A stretch of DNA of 64,000 nucleotides from Aphodovivens avicola (GTDB lineage Bacteria > Actinomycetota > Coriobacteriia > Coriobacteriales > Eggerthellaceae). Below are positions 50,551 through 58,636 of this stretch, one piece after another. The position numbers were made by a program, and so were the translations under genes. The stretch covers positions 87,924 through 151,923 of the forward strand of contig DVGW01000003.1 of assembly GCA_018712515.1 (NCBI GenBank), written 5' to 3'. Within the stretch, counting starts at the first letter, position 1. Each line of letters opens with the position of its first letter. The notes under the pieces are model-generated. The model had not been told where the DNA came from. It did not search any database and saw nothing but the letters and a program-made list of their open reading frames with translations.

Positions 50551-52359
50551 CTAGAAGATCGGGTGGGACGGATGGGCCTCGGGGTCGATCACGAACTCCT
50601 TGGCGCGGTCGTGCTTGGGCCCGATGACCGGGATCTGCAGGTAGGAGTCATGCTCGCCGCCGGTGTGGACGACATGCTCGCCCGCGTTGTCGGTCTCCCA
50701 GATCAGCGGCTCGATCCAGTACGGCTCGCGGATGTAGCGCCCGCAGATCTGGACGCGCAGCTTCTCGCCCGCATACCACTTGCGGCTGGTGGGGTTGATC
50801 TCCACGTCGATCGGCACGATCTCGCCCGGGGACAGCTTGAGCTCGCGCTCATGCGACTGGATGGGCTGGAAATCGGTCGACTGCTCGGGATCGAGCTCGC
50901 GATGGCTCACGCGCAGCTTGCCCCACGCGCCCGGATGCGGGGAGGTGTCGCCGAACACGCAGACGGGCAGCTCGACGCCCTCGGCGCTGATCTTTTTGAT
51001 CGTGATGAAAAGGTCCATGTCGTCGTGGCCCTTCGCCTCGACCCAGGCATGCAGCTTCATATAGCCGGTGATCTCTGTGTCCTCGGCGAAGGTGTAGTCG
51101 AACTCAGCCTGCCCCTCGTTGGCGTCGTAGGAGACGCTGGACTCGGACGCGACGGCGCCGTCGGAAGCCGTCATCGTCGCGGCGTCGAGATGAAGTTTGC
51201 GATACTGAGTGCGCGCGAGCGGGAACTCCTTCTCGGGACGGCGCTCCTCGGCGAGCTCGTCGTAGGCGTCCTGCACGTCAATGCGCACGCGCGGCGTCAT
51301 CTCCCAGCCGTTGTTGATGCCCTTGCAGTAACGGTCGAAGAAGCGCTTGAGCTCCTCGATGTTCTCGGGCAGGTAGAAATCCGGCCACTCGAACTCGCGG
51401 TGCGCGCGCAGCCACTTGTCCTTCGATCCCGCGAGGCGCCAGCCCATGATGGTGCCGCGCAGATGGAAGTGGTTCCAACCGGCGCAGGCGTACATCGGCA
51501 CCTCGATCTTCGAGAAATCGGGGATCTTGTTGCGCCAGTAGACATTCATCAGCGGGTATTTCAAGCCCATGGCGCCCTGGTCGTCGATGCCGTTGAGGCC
51601 GGCGGCGCCGAGCGTCGCGAAGCGCGTGAACGCGATGGAGGGGATGCCGCCCTCGTAGATGGACTCGCGGTACATGTCGCTCATGCCCTCCCACGGGGCG
51701 ATGCAGGCCAGATGCGGCGGCTGCTGCGCGGCGATGTGCCACTGGCTGATGGCGAGCGCGGAGGAACCGGCCATGGCGACTTTGCCGTTGCACCACGGCT
51801 GCTGGGCCGTCCACTCGATGAAGTCGTAGCCGTCCTGACCGTCCTGGATGCCGAACTGGTCGTGATAGCCCTCGGAGTAGCCGACGCCGCGGATGTCGAC
51901 GTTGATGACGGCGTAGCCGTTGTTGCACCAGTACGTGGGGTCGACCGTCTCGAACTTGGCCATCGCCGAAATGGTGCCCTCGGGAACGCCGGGCGTGAAG
52001 CCGACGTCCTTGCCCGTGCGGTACTCGTTGGGGCGCTTGCCGTAGTTGGACCACGCCAGGATGGCGGGCACCTGCTCGTCGGCACCGCTGGTCTTGGGGC
52101 GGAAGATGTCGCAGTACAGCTTGATTCCGTCGCGCATCTCGACCGCGACGTCCTGCTCGCAGATGATGCCAGGGGCTGCCTCGTAGGCGTGCGGGTCGAA
52201 CGGATAGGGCTTGGCGAGGGCTTTCTCGTCCTCGGGAAGCTTCTCCCACTCCTCCATCGTCACGGGCTTGAGCATCTGCGTGTAGATCTGCTCGTAGGTC
52301 TCCCCGTTGATGGTCTTCTCGATGATGGTTTGCTTGCGATCTTCGAATCCGGCGCTCAT
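50551..52359 (-). CDS. CocE/NonD-family (X-Pro dipeptidyl-peptidase-like) hydrolase
   Basis: 602 aa from the ATG at 52359, with GAAGAAGG upstream; earlier starts lack a site. The alpha/beta-hydrolase core includes VNVDIRGVGYSEG, then VAMAGSSALAISQWHIAAQQPPHL with the nucleophile Ser in AGSSA, and VPMYACAGWNHFHLRGT. The C-terminal beta domain (from about 350) has the CocE jelly-roll signature with SPHPGAWGKLRVSHRELD and LSPGEIVPIDVEI. No signal peptide, so cytoplasmic. Known members are esterases or X-Pro peptidases; the substrate here is unknown. N-terminal ~55 residues are an extra helical extension. Confidence 0.9.
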   Translation of the reverse strand: MSAGFEDRKQTIIEKTINGETYEQIYTQMLKPVTMEEWEKLPEDEKALAKPYPFDPHAYEAAPGIICEQDVAVEMRDGIKLYCDIFRPKTSGADEQVPAILAWSNYGKRPNEYRTGKDVGFTPGVPEGTISAMAKFETVDPTYWCNNGYAVINVDIRGVGYSEGYHDQFGIQDGQDGYDFIEWTAQQPWCNGKVAMAGSSALAISQWHIAAQQPPHLACIAPWEGMSDMYRESIYEGGIPSIAFTRFATLGAAGLNGIDDQGAMGLKYPLMNVYWRNKIPDFSKIEVPMYACAGWNHFHLRGTIMGWRLAGSKDKWLRAHREFEWPDFYLPENIEELKRFFDRYCKGINNGWEMTPRVRIDVQDAYDELAEERRPEKEFPLARTQYRKLHLDAATMTASDGAVASESSVSYDANEGQAEFDYTFAEDTEITGYMKLHAWVEAKGHDDMDLFITIKKISAEGVELPVCVFGDTSPHPGAWGKLRVSHRELDPEQSTDFQPIQSHERELKLSPGEIVPIDVEINPTSRKWYAGEKLRVQICGRYIREPYWIEPLIWETDNAGEHVVHTGGEHDSYLQIPVIGPKHDRAKEFVIDPEAHPSHPIF

Positions 52360-52886
52360 GGCGTCACCTTCTTCACGACGCGGTTTCCAAGGGGCCACGC
52401 CCCTCGCTGACACCATCATAATGGCAAGCGCCCGGCGTCCAAACCAGAACACCGGGCGCCAAATTGTCCCGAAGTCGCCAAAATATGCGTTTATGGAAGC
52501 TTTCCGCCACCGGATAACCGGTTATGAGCAGTTCTTCCCAAAAAACAGGCCGAAACGACCCCAGGATGGGAAGAAGCGCTCAAAAGTCAGAGCTGGGGCA
52601 TCTGGTGCTGGACGGAAGCGCGTCGGCTGGTGCGCGAGGACGAAGCCGGGGGCGCTTGGGGCGGGACGGTAGCGACCAGCTGAAGCGCGGGGCGGGCAGC
52701 GAAGATGAGCGGAAGCGCGGAACGAGTGGTCGAGCGGGGCGCAGGGCGAGGCTGAAACGCCGGATGGCACGTCCAGCGCGGGGCGCGGGACGTGCGGGGC
52801 GCCTAGTGCGGGACGGAAGCGCACCTGCAGAAGCGCGGGGCGGGCGGGGCGGGCGGGCACGGCGCCACGCCCCGCACCTGCCGACG
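52360..52886. other. GC-rich non-coding region between CocE and terC (527 bp)
   Basis: 52590-52870 has irregular repeats of GGAAGCGC, GAAGCGCGGGGCGGGC and GTGCGGGACG. Frames translate as Arg/Ala/Pro-rich low-complexity sequence without a ribosome-binding site. An inverted-repeat element occupies 52526-52581. Confidence 0.55.
52526..52581. repeat. Hairpin element, copy 2 (GAAGAAGTGCTC family)
   Basis: Arms GAGCAGTTCTTCCCA (52526-52540) and TGGGAAGAAGCGCTC (52567-52581) pair with one mismatch around 26 nt containing CAGGCC. Copy 1 at 29356-29411 has the same arms, spacing and CAGGCC. Confidence 0.7.
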
Positions 52887-54011
52887 CTAGCCGCGCTTGG
52901 CCTCAGCGGACGGCTCCTCGTAGACCGGCTCCTCGGACGCATCCGCCGACTCCACGAGCTCGGCGGGGATCTCGAGCGGCTCGCCCACACGCTCGCGCGC
53001 GGCGGGATCGGTCGCCATGAGCTGCTTGAACGACGCGGCGTCCTCGCTTCCCAGCGGCATCATCACGTACACGTTCTGCCCGATGATGATGGGATGCATT
53101 TTGGCGGGCGCCTCGGCGGCCACGACGGGCACCGCCTTGCCGGCTGCTGCCTTGGCCTCCTCGAGACGCTCCTCCATCTCGGCCTTCACGCGGTCAAGCT
53201 GCGCGTCGCTGTCCTCGCGCCAACGCTGGGCCATCCACGCCTTCAACGCGTAGTTGTAGCGCATCTGGATCAGCTCGAGCACGATGCAGAACACCATCGC
53301 GAAGTACACCATGATCTTCTCAAGCGGCATGTGCAGCATCTCGATGCCGGTGTGGAAGCCGGCGGCATCGATGACGAGCAGCGCGCCGATGGCGACGATG
53401 AACGTGAGCGCGAGCATCTTCATCTCGGGGTGTCCGTTGATGAAGTTGGAGATCGGGTCGATGAAGATCATCATCATGAAGACGGCGAGCATGACCGCGA
53501 TGATCATGATGATCAGGTGGTCCGCCATGCCGACCGCCGTGATGACCGAGTCGATCGAGAACACGATGTCCATGACCATGATGGTGCCGACCGCCTGTGG
53601 CAGCCCGATCATGTGGAGCGCCTTGTGCTCCTCGGAATGGTGCGCCTTGACCTCGGTGAGCCTGAGCATGTCGATGACCTCGGTGATGCCCTTGTAGATC
53701 AGATACGCGCCGCCGAGAAGGAGCACGATGTCGCGCACCGAGAATCCGTGCTGGTAGGGGCCGAGATCGACGGTGAACAGCGCGTCGGTCATATGCACCA
53801 GGTACGACGCGAAGCACAGGAACAGAACGCGCATGACCAGCGCGCCGGCAAGGCCTAGCTTGCGGCCGATGTGCTGCTTGTCCTCGGGCAGCCGGTTGGT
53901 GGTGATCGAGATGAACACCAGGTTGTCGATGCCCAGCACTATCTCGAGGAAGATGAGGGTGATCAAGCTGATCCACGCCTCGGGCGTGGCGAAGATGGAC
54001 AGGTCGAACAA
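52887..54011 (-). CDS. terC: TerC-family integral membrane protein
   Basis: 374 aa from a TTG at 54011 with AAGGAGC 5 nt upstream. About eight hydrophobic segments; LEIVLGIDNLVFISI and MVMDIVFSIDSVITAVGM are the two Asp-bearing motifs of the TerC family, each with conserved acid and Asn/Ser. After residue ~245 a charged cytoplasmic tail includes ERLEEAKAAAGKAVPVV and an acidic end. Known relatives are Mn2+ exporters (Alx-like). The yybP-ykoY-like leader upstream supports a role in manganese efflux. Confidence 0.93.
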   Translation of the reverse strand: MFDLSIFATPEAWISLITLIFLEIVLGIDNLVFISITTNRLPEDKQHIGRKLGLAGALVMRVLFLCFASYLVHMTDALFTVDLGPYQHGFSVRDIVLLLGGAYLIYKGITEVIDMLRLTEVKAHHSEEHKALHMIGLPQAVGTIMVMDIVFSIDSVITAVGMADHLIIMIIAVMLAVFMMMIFIDPISNFINGHPEMKMLALTFIVAIGALLVIDAAGFHTGIEMLHMPLEKIMVYFAMVFCIVLELIQMRYNYALKAWMAQRWREDSDAQLDRVKAEMEERLEEAKAAAGKAVPVVAAEAPAKMHPIIIGQNVYVMMPLGSEDAASFKQLMATDPAARERVGEPLEIPAELVESADASEEPVYEEPSAEAKRG

Positions 54012-54064
54012 CGTAAGCTCCTTCTTCTCGCGTCTACTCCTACGCTGCGCGCCACGGGCCGGGC

Positions 54065-54210
54065 AAAAAAAGACCCATGGCGCAGGACGCCTCGACGAGA
54101 CGCCGCGCCATGGGTCTGGTTATTTCAGACACGCCAGACGCCTTTTGGCGGCGCCAGGATGTTGACGTGCCCCATATGGGAATATGCCAACTACTCCCCC
54201 ATGAGCAAAG
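54065..54210 (-). promoter_or_regulatory. yybP-ykoY manganese riboswitch with terminator, upstream of terC
   Basis: On the minus strand, GGGGGAGTAG and then GTCAACATCCTGG are hallmark sequences of the yybP-ykoY aptamer. The P1 stem is CATGGG (54198-54203) with CCCATG (54109-54114). The latter bases also belong to a terminator: AGACCCATGGCGC pairs exactly with GCGCCATGGGTCT (54071-54083), followed by TTTTTT. The two structures are mutually exclusive, so ligand binding should prevent termination and turn terC on. The terminator ends about 55 bp before the terC start. Confidence 0.85.
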
Positions 54211-54251
54211 GCATCCTACCACTTCCGCCGCGCATCCCGTCCGAAAAGCGA

Positions 54252-54260
54252 TGATATAAT
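54252..54260 (+). promoter_or_regulatory. Extended -10 promoter
   Basis: TGATATAAT at 54252-54260 has a TGn extension directly before TATAAT, which allows recognition without a -35. It lies 47 bp before the start of the gene at 54308. Confidence 0.6.
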
Positions 54261-54307
54261 CCGTGAAGCACAAAAACCACAAGGCGAACGAAGAGGAACC
54301 CTTCCGC

Positions 54308-55117
54308 ATGAACATAGCCGAAAAAGCAAACGAGCTGATCCACGGCAAGCCCTCGCCCGCCCAATACGGACACGGCGAGGGACCCGTCAAGTACATGAAC
54401 GCCGAAGCGCTCAACCGTCCCATCACCCTGCCGCGCAAGCGGCTGTCGATCGCCATCCTGTTCGGCGTGGTCGGCCTGGCCATCGGCGTCTTTCTGGCGA
54501 TGCAGCTGCTCGGCTCGACCCTGCACGTGGCGCAGCGCGCCGCAGCGAGCGTCGAGGAGAACCTCGCACGCGACGTGACGATCGACCTGCCCGTCATGTC
54601 CGGATACGCCGGCATGGACGCGGCGACTATCAAGGCCACGGTGGACGGGCTGGGCTTCAACGTCTACACCGCCTCGACAGAGGAGGACATCGCGGCAGGC
54701 AACCTCGACATGGTCAAGCTCCCCTCCGACGTGAGCGTCGAGGAGGGCGCGATGTACTACCTGCAGGGCATCGCGAACCTGGACGCCCCCGATGCGGCGC
54801 TGCTCCTCAACGGTTCGTGGAGGCTGCAGTTCGACTCGTCCGAGGGGCACAACCTCTCGCTGCGCTACGCGGACTTCGACTCGGGCAGCCTCGATGCCGC
54901 GGTCGAAGCGGCTATCCAGGCGCAGGGGTTCGACTCCGCCGCCGCGACGGAGCTCGCCGTCGACGAGGTGGGCAACACGTTCCGCTCCGGCACCATCGAA
55001 GCGAACGGCGGCGCGTACAACTGGCGCGTCTCCGCGATCACACTGTCGGAGGTCTACGACATCGCCGGCCTGCCCGACACGGCGATCTACGTCGGCATCC
55101 GCATGACCGCCGCCTAA
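54308..55117 (+). CDS. Single-pass membrane protein of unknown function
   Basis: 269 aa from the ATG at 54308 with AGAGGAA 9 nt upstream; the in-frame TTG/ATG from 54263 lies right after the promoter. About 47 cytoplasmic residues are followed by one membrane helix (about 48-70: IAILFGVVGLAIGVFLAMQLL), then ~200 extracytoplasmic residues. The outer part has beta-rich stretches and no cysteines, with DVTIDLPVMSGYAG and GSWRLQFDSSEGHNLSLRYADF. The family is not recognised. It is monocistronic between terminator-like elements. Confidence 0.8.
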   Translation: MNIAEKANELIHGKPSPAQYGHGEGPVKYMNAEALNRPITLPRKRLSIAILFGVVGLAIGVFLAMQLLGSTLHVAQRAAASVEENLARDVTIDLPVMSGYAGMDAATIKATVDGLGFNVYTASTEEDIAAGNLDMVKLPSDVSVEEGAMYYLQGIANLDAPDAALLLNGSWRLQFDSSEGHNLSLRYADFDSGSLDAAVEAAIQAQGFDSAAATELAVDEVGNTFRSGTIEANGGAYNWRVSAITLSEVYDIAGLPDTAIYVGIRMTAA

Positions 55118-55275
55118 CGGCAGGGGCCGCGGCGCGTAGCGCGAGGTGCACGGCTGCGATCAGAGCGCACAAGGCCGCGTGCGGAGCAGCACTCGGAGCG
55201 ATGCTGGATACAGCGCGCTAATCAGTGCGCACAGCGGGACAAGAAGCGCTGCACGATTAACATGATTCAATGAGG

Positions 55276-55306
55276 AAGCGGGGTCGATCGACCCCGCTTT
55301 CGATTA
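55276..55306. terminator. Bidirectional terminator between 54308 gene and rsmB
   Basis: The perfect palindrome AAGCGGGGTCGA-TCGACCCCGCTT lies at 55276-55299, with TCGATT after it on plus and CCTCATTG on minus. It stands just beyond the rsmB stop. Confidence 0.7.
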
Positions 55307-56761
55307 TCTGCCCGACTTCCTGACGAACACGACCGCGAAGTGCGCATCCGAGGAGCCCGGCACGAGCTGCGGCGCGAAGCACGAGCGCCCGCCGATCGGC
55401 GCCAGAGCGAACGCGGAGCCCTCGGAACTTGCGAGGAACGCCTTGACGACGTCGAAATTCTCCTTGCGCGTGACCGTGCACGTCGCATAGGCGAGCGTGC
55501 CCCCGACCGATACGCAGGCGGCGGCGGAGCGCAGCAGCGCGAGCTGCGTCCGCGCCAGATCGTCGATATGCGCCGGCGTGATGCGCCAGCGGATCTCGGG
55601 GTGGCGGCGCAGCGTGCCGAGACCCGAGCACGGCGCGTCGATGAACACGAGGTCGAACTCCCGACCCTCCAGATCTCCCTGGAGCCGGGTGGCGTCCGCG
55701 ACGATGCCCTCGACCGAATCCAGACCGTACTCGGCCGCGCGCTCCTTAAGCAGCTTCACCTTGAACGGGTGGTTGTCGACGGCGGCATGCGCATGGAGAG
55801 GCTCCCCCCAGCGGCGGACGGCGGCGCCCTCCAAAAGGATCGTCTTTGTGCCGCGCCCGGCGCCCACCTCGAGCAGCGAGGCGGGCATGCGCTCGGGCAG
55901 GATGAGCGACGCGACGGCCTGAGAGGACGCATCGGAGACGAGCATCTTGCCCTGGTCGATGAGGTGGCGGATGCGTCCGTCGGCGAGGACGCGCGCGGGC
56001 GCCACGCGAAGGCATCCCTCGACGGAGACGCCGTCGACCGCGACGGGCTCGACGGAAGCCTTGGCGCGCTCGAGCTCCGCGGCGACCTCCCCCGGCTGCG
56101 CCTTGAACGGGTTGTCGGCGACGAAGAGCGGGGCGGGATCGTTGCTCGCGCGCATGAACGCGCGCGCCGCCTCGGGCCCCAGATCGCGCACCAGCAGCTC
56201 CGCGAGCCATTGCGGGAATCCGCACAGCCGCGCGAACGCGGCGTCGTCGGTCGCAGGGTCCCCGAAGGGAAACTCCGCGGCCACCCGGGTCAGCGCGCGC
56301 AGGGCGGCGTTTCCCAGGCCGGCGGCTCGCGGGGCGACCGCGCGGACGAGCTCGACACCCTGGTCGACCACCGCATACGGCTCCTTCTTCAGGAAGACCA
56401 TCTCGTAGGCGGCGATGCGGAGGGCGTCGCGCACGTCGGGCTTCACGTCGCGGGGGGAACGAAGCGAACGGTCGATCAGCTCGTCGAGGACACCCTCGGT
56501 CGAGACGACGCCGAGCACGAGCAGCGTCGCGAACGCGCGGTCCTCGGGCGCCATATGGGAGCGGTCGATCGTCGCCTGGATGACGTCCTGCGCGTACGCG
56601 CTGCGCTCGCGCACGATGCGGCAGGCATCGAGCGCCGCCAGACGCGCGGGGCTCGCCTGAGACGGCGCGGATCGACGGTCGGCGTGCTGCGAGCCGCCGC
56701 GGGGACGGCCGGACCGCGCCGGACGCCGCCCGTCGGAGCGGGGGGAACGGCCGCTATCCAT
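55304..56761 (-). CDS. rsmB: 16S rRNA (cytosine-967-C5)-methyltransferase
   Basis: 485 aa. N-terminal NusB-like helical domain (~40-175) and SAM-dependent methyltransferase domain with VGAGRGTKTILL, DAPCSGLGTLRRHPEIRW (first catalytic Cys region) and ATCTVTRKENF (second Cys). These motifs define the RsmB/Sun family, which methylates C967 of 16S rRNA. The first ~35 residues are Arg/Ser-rich, as in actinobacterial homologues. It overlaps fmt by 8 bp. Confidence 0.95.
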   Translation of the reverse strand: MDSGRSPRSDGRRPARSGRPRGGSQHADRRSAPSQASPARLAALDACRIVRERSAYAQDVIQATIDRSHMAPEDRAFATLLVLGVVSTEGVLDELIDRSLRSPRDVKPDVRDALRIAAYEMVFLKKEPYAVVDQGVELVRAVAPRAAGLGNAALRALTRVAAEFPFGDPATDDAAFARLCGFPQWLAELLVRDLGPEAARAFMRASNDPAPLFVADNPFKAQPGEVAAELERAKASVEPVAVDGVSVEGCLRVAPARVLADGRIRHLIDQGKMLVSDASSQAVASLILPERMPASLLEVGAGRGTKTILLEGAAVRRWGEPLHAHAAVDNHPFKVKLLKERAAEYGLDSVEGIVADATRLQGDLEGREFDLVFIDAPCSGLGTLRRHPEIRWRITPAHIDDLARTQLALLRSAAACVSVGGTLAYATCTVTRKENFDVVKAFLASSEGSAFALAPIGGRSCFAPQLVPGSSDAHFAVVFVRKSGR

Positions 56762-57710
56762 CGACGCGCCCCCACGTGACTCCGCCGGCCTTGATGCCCT
56801 GGACGCCGGCGGCGAACGCGCGCGCGTCCATGGACTTCTTCCCGTCGGGTTTGAGCGAGAGCACCTCGACTGCGCCGTCGCCCGTGCCCAGGAACAGGCG
56901 CTTGGCGGCGAAACGGACCGCGCCCTGCTCCAAGCCGTCGCACAGCGCCGCCGCGCGCTCGTCGTCGGGCAGCGCTACCCGCTCCACGGTCGCGGACCTG
57001 CCCGCGATGACCGCGCGCGCCGGATGCGCCTCGCTCGACGCGAGCACCTTGCGCACCATGGCGGCAGCCGGTTCCGCAGGATCGGGATACAGCTCGTCTT
57101 TGGCGAGCTTCTCGGCATAGGTGGCCGCGGCGTCGTCCTGGAACGTCCACTCGGCCCCGCCCTGCTCGACGACGGAAAGCCCCGTCAACAGCGCGCGGGC
57201 GCCCAGGTTGGCAAGCTCGTCGGTGAGCTCAGCAGCGGATTTGCCCTCGACCTCGGTTGCGCGGCGCACGCAGTACGGGCCGGTGTCGAGCCCCTCCTCC
57301 ATGCGCATGATGCACACGCCGGTCTGCTCGTCGCCCGCCAGGATCGCACGCTCGATCGGAGCCGCGCCGCGCCAGCGCGGCAGCAGCGAGGCGTGCACGT
57401 TGAGACAGCCGTAACGCGGGATCTCGAGCACCTCGCGCGGGAGGATGCAGCCGTACGCCGCCACGCAGATCGCGTCGGGGGCGAGCTCGGCTAGATGCGC
57501 CTGCTCCTCGGCATCACGCAGCGACCTGGCGGTGCGCACGGGGATGCCCAGGCGCTCGGCTGCCGCCTTCACCGGCGAAGGCTCGAGCTTCGCCCCGCGC
57601 CCGCGCACCGCGTCGGGACGCGTGTAGACGCAGACGACCTCGTGCTGCTGGGCGATCTCGACCAGGATGTCGGCAGCCAGCTTGGGCGTGCCCATGAAGA
57701 CGACGCGCAT
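56754..57710 (-). CDS. fmt: Methionyl-tRNA formyltransferase
   Basis: 318 aa. VVFMGTPKLAADILVEI at the start, the region CLNVHASLLPRWRGAAPIERAILAGDEQTGVCIMRMEEGLDTGP with the N-H-D catalytic residues, and the C-terminal domain with AFAAGVQGIKAGGVTWGR. It adds the formyl group to initiator Met-tRNA. It starts 3 bp from the def stop and overlaps rsmB, so def, fmt and rsmB are one operon. Confidence 0.96.
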   Translation of the reverse strand: MRVVFMGTPKLAADILVEIAQQHEVVCVYTRPDAVRGRGAKLEPSPVKAAAERLGIPVRTARSLRDAEEQAHLAELAPDAICVAAYGCILPREVLEIPRYGCLNVHASLLPRWRGAAPIERAILAGDEQTGVCIMRMEEGLDTGPYCVRRATEVEGKSAAELTDELANLGARALLTGLSVVEQGGAEWTFQDDAAATYAEKLAKDELYPDPAEPAAAMVRKVLASSEAHPARAVIAGRSATVERVALPDDERAAALCDGLEQGAVRFAAKRLFLGTGDGAVEVLSLKPDGKKSMDARAFAAGVQGIKAGGVTWGRVDG

Positions 57711-57713
57711 CTC

Positions 57714-58250
57714 CTACCTCACCTTGGGATCGATGGAAGTCTGGCCCGGCTTGGCGCCGACGGCGACGGCGAGCTCGTAGTCGTGGAGCGCCTTGATGCG
57801 CGCGATGGGATCGCAGCGCTCGAACATCGTGATGCCGTCGAGGTGGTCGATCTCATGCTGCAGGCAGCGGCCCAGGAGGCCGTCGCCCTCGATGATCCAC
57901 TCCTCGCCGTCAAGGTCGAAGTAGCGGACGCGCGCCCACGGCTGGCGCGAGATCGGCACGGCGACGCCCGGGCAGGACAGGCAGCCCTCGTCCTCGGTCA
58001 CCGGATCGCCCTTGACCTCGAGGATCTCGGGGTTGACGAGGATGATGGGGTCGCCCTGCTCCTCCTCGCAGTCGATGACGACAAGGCGCTTGAGCACGCC
58101 GAGCTGGGGCGCGGCCAGACCGCATCCGTCGTTTTTGTACATCGTCTTGATCATCTGCTTGGCGAGCTTCTTCAGGCTCTTGTCGTGCAGGTCGCACGGC
58201 TCGCAGACGGTGTTGAGCAGGGGGTTGGGTGACTGAACGATGGTGACCAC
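57714..58250 (-). CDS. def: Peptide deformylase
   Basis: 178 aa from a GTG at 58250 (AAAGGA 10 nt upstream); a GTG at 58259 or TTG at 58256 would add two or three residues and cannot be excluded. The three motifs are GCGLAAPQLG, EGCLSC and HEIDHLDG, which supply Cys and two His for the metal and the catalytic Glu. It removes formyl groups from nascent proteins. It is the first gene of def-fmt-rsmB. Confidence 0.95.
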   Translation of the reverse strand: MVTIVQSPNPLLNTVCEPCDLHDKSLKKLAKQMIKTMYKNDGCGLAAPQLGVLKRLVVIDCEEEQGDPIILVNPEILEVKGDPVTEDEGCLSCPGVAVPISRQPWARVRYFDLDGEEWIIEGDGLLGRCLQHEIDHLDGITMFERCDPIARIKALHDYELAVAVGAKPGQTSIDPKVR

Positions 58251-58636
58251 GTGCAACACGTCCTTTGCAACTCGAGGGATGCGGCCGCGCGCCGCCGGGG
58301 ACGCGGGACCGCCGAATCAGTTTTTCATCAGGTGGTATTGTCGGCTCTGAGATGCGATTTGTACAGAAGAGGGCGGCAAACATCCACAAGAGCAGCGCCG
58401 ACGGAGGCGGCAGGCGCGTACGGCGACGCGTACGGCGACGCGAAAGAGGACCTATCGCACGCGATCCTCGACCGAAATGCGGAATTAAAGCGGGCTTTAT
58501 TCCGCATTTCGGTCGAGGATCGCTCCGGCGCTGCAAGAACAATCAAATGTCGAACCGCCAAACCCGGCGGAGCGGCATTGGGTTGCGTGGGCGATCCGGC
58601 AGCAGACCGCCGAACCGAACGGGGCGCGCGGCGCCG
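58251..58636. other. Intergenic region between dnaG and def (386 bp)
   Basis: It holds a long imperfect palindrome (58461-58523) and, near 58413-58441, two tandem copies of CGTACGGCGACG. No supported gene. It must carry the def promoter and perhaps the dnaG terminator. Confidence 0.5.
58461..58523. repeat. Long near-perfect palindrome
   Basis: Left arm GCGATCCTCGACCGAAATGC and beyond (58461-58490) is complementary to the right arm ending at 58523; the only flaw is one extra T on the left. Stem about 29 bp, loop about 4 nt. It may act as a terminator for dnaG, but has no T-run. Confidence 0.85.

Noticed and set aside
52524..53858. Long plus-strand frame opposite terC
   Set aside because: It is an artefact of GC-rich codon bias on the other strand; TerC has clear family motifs and a riboswitch.
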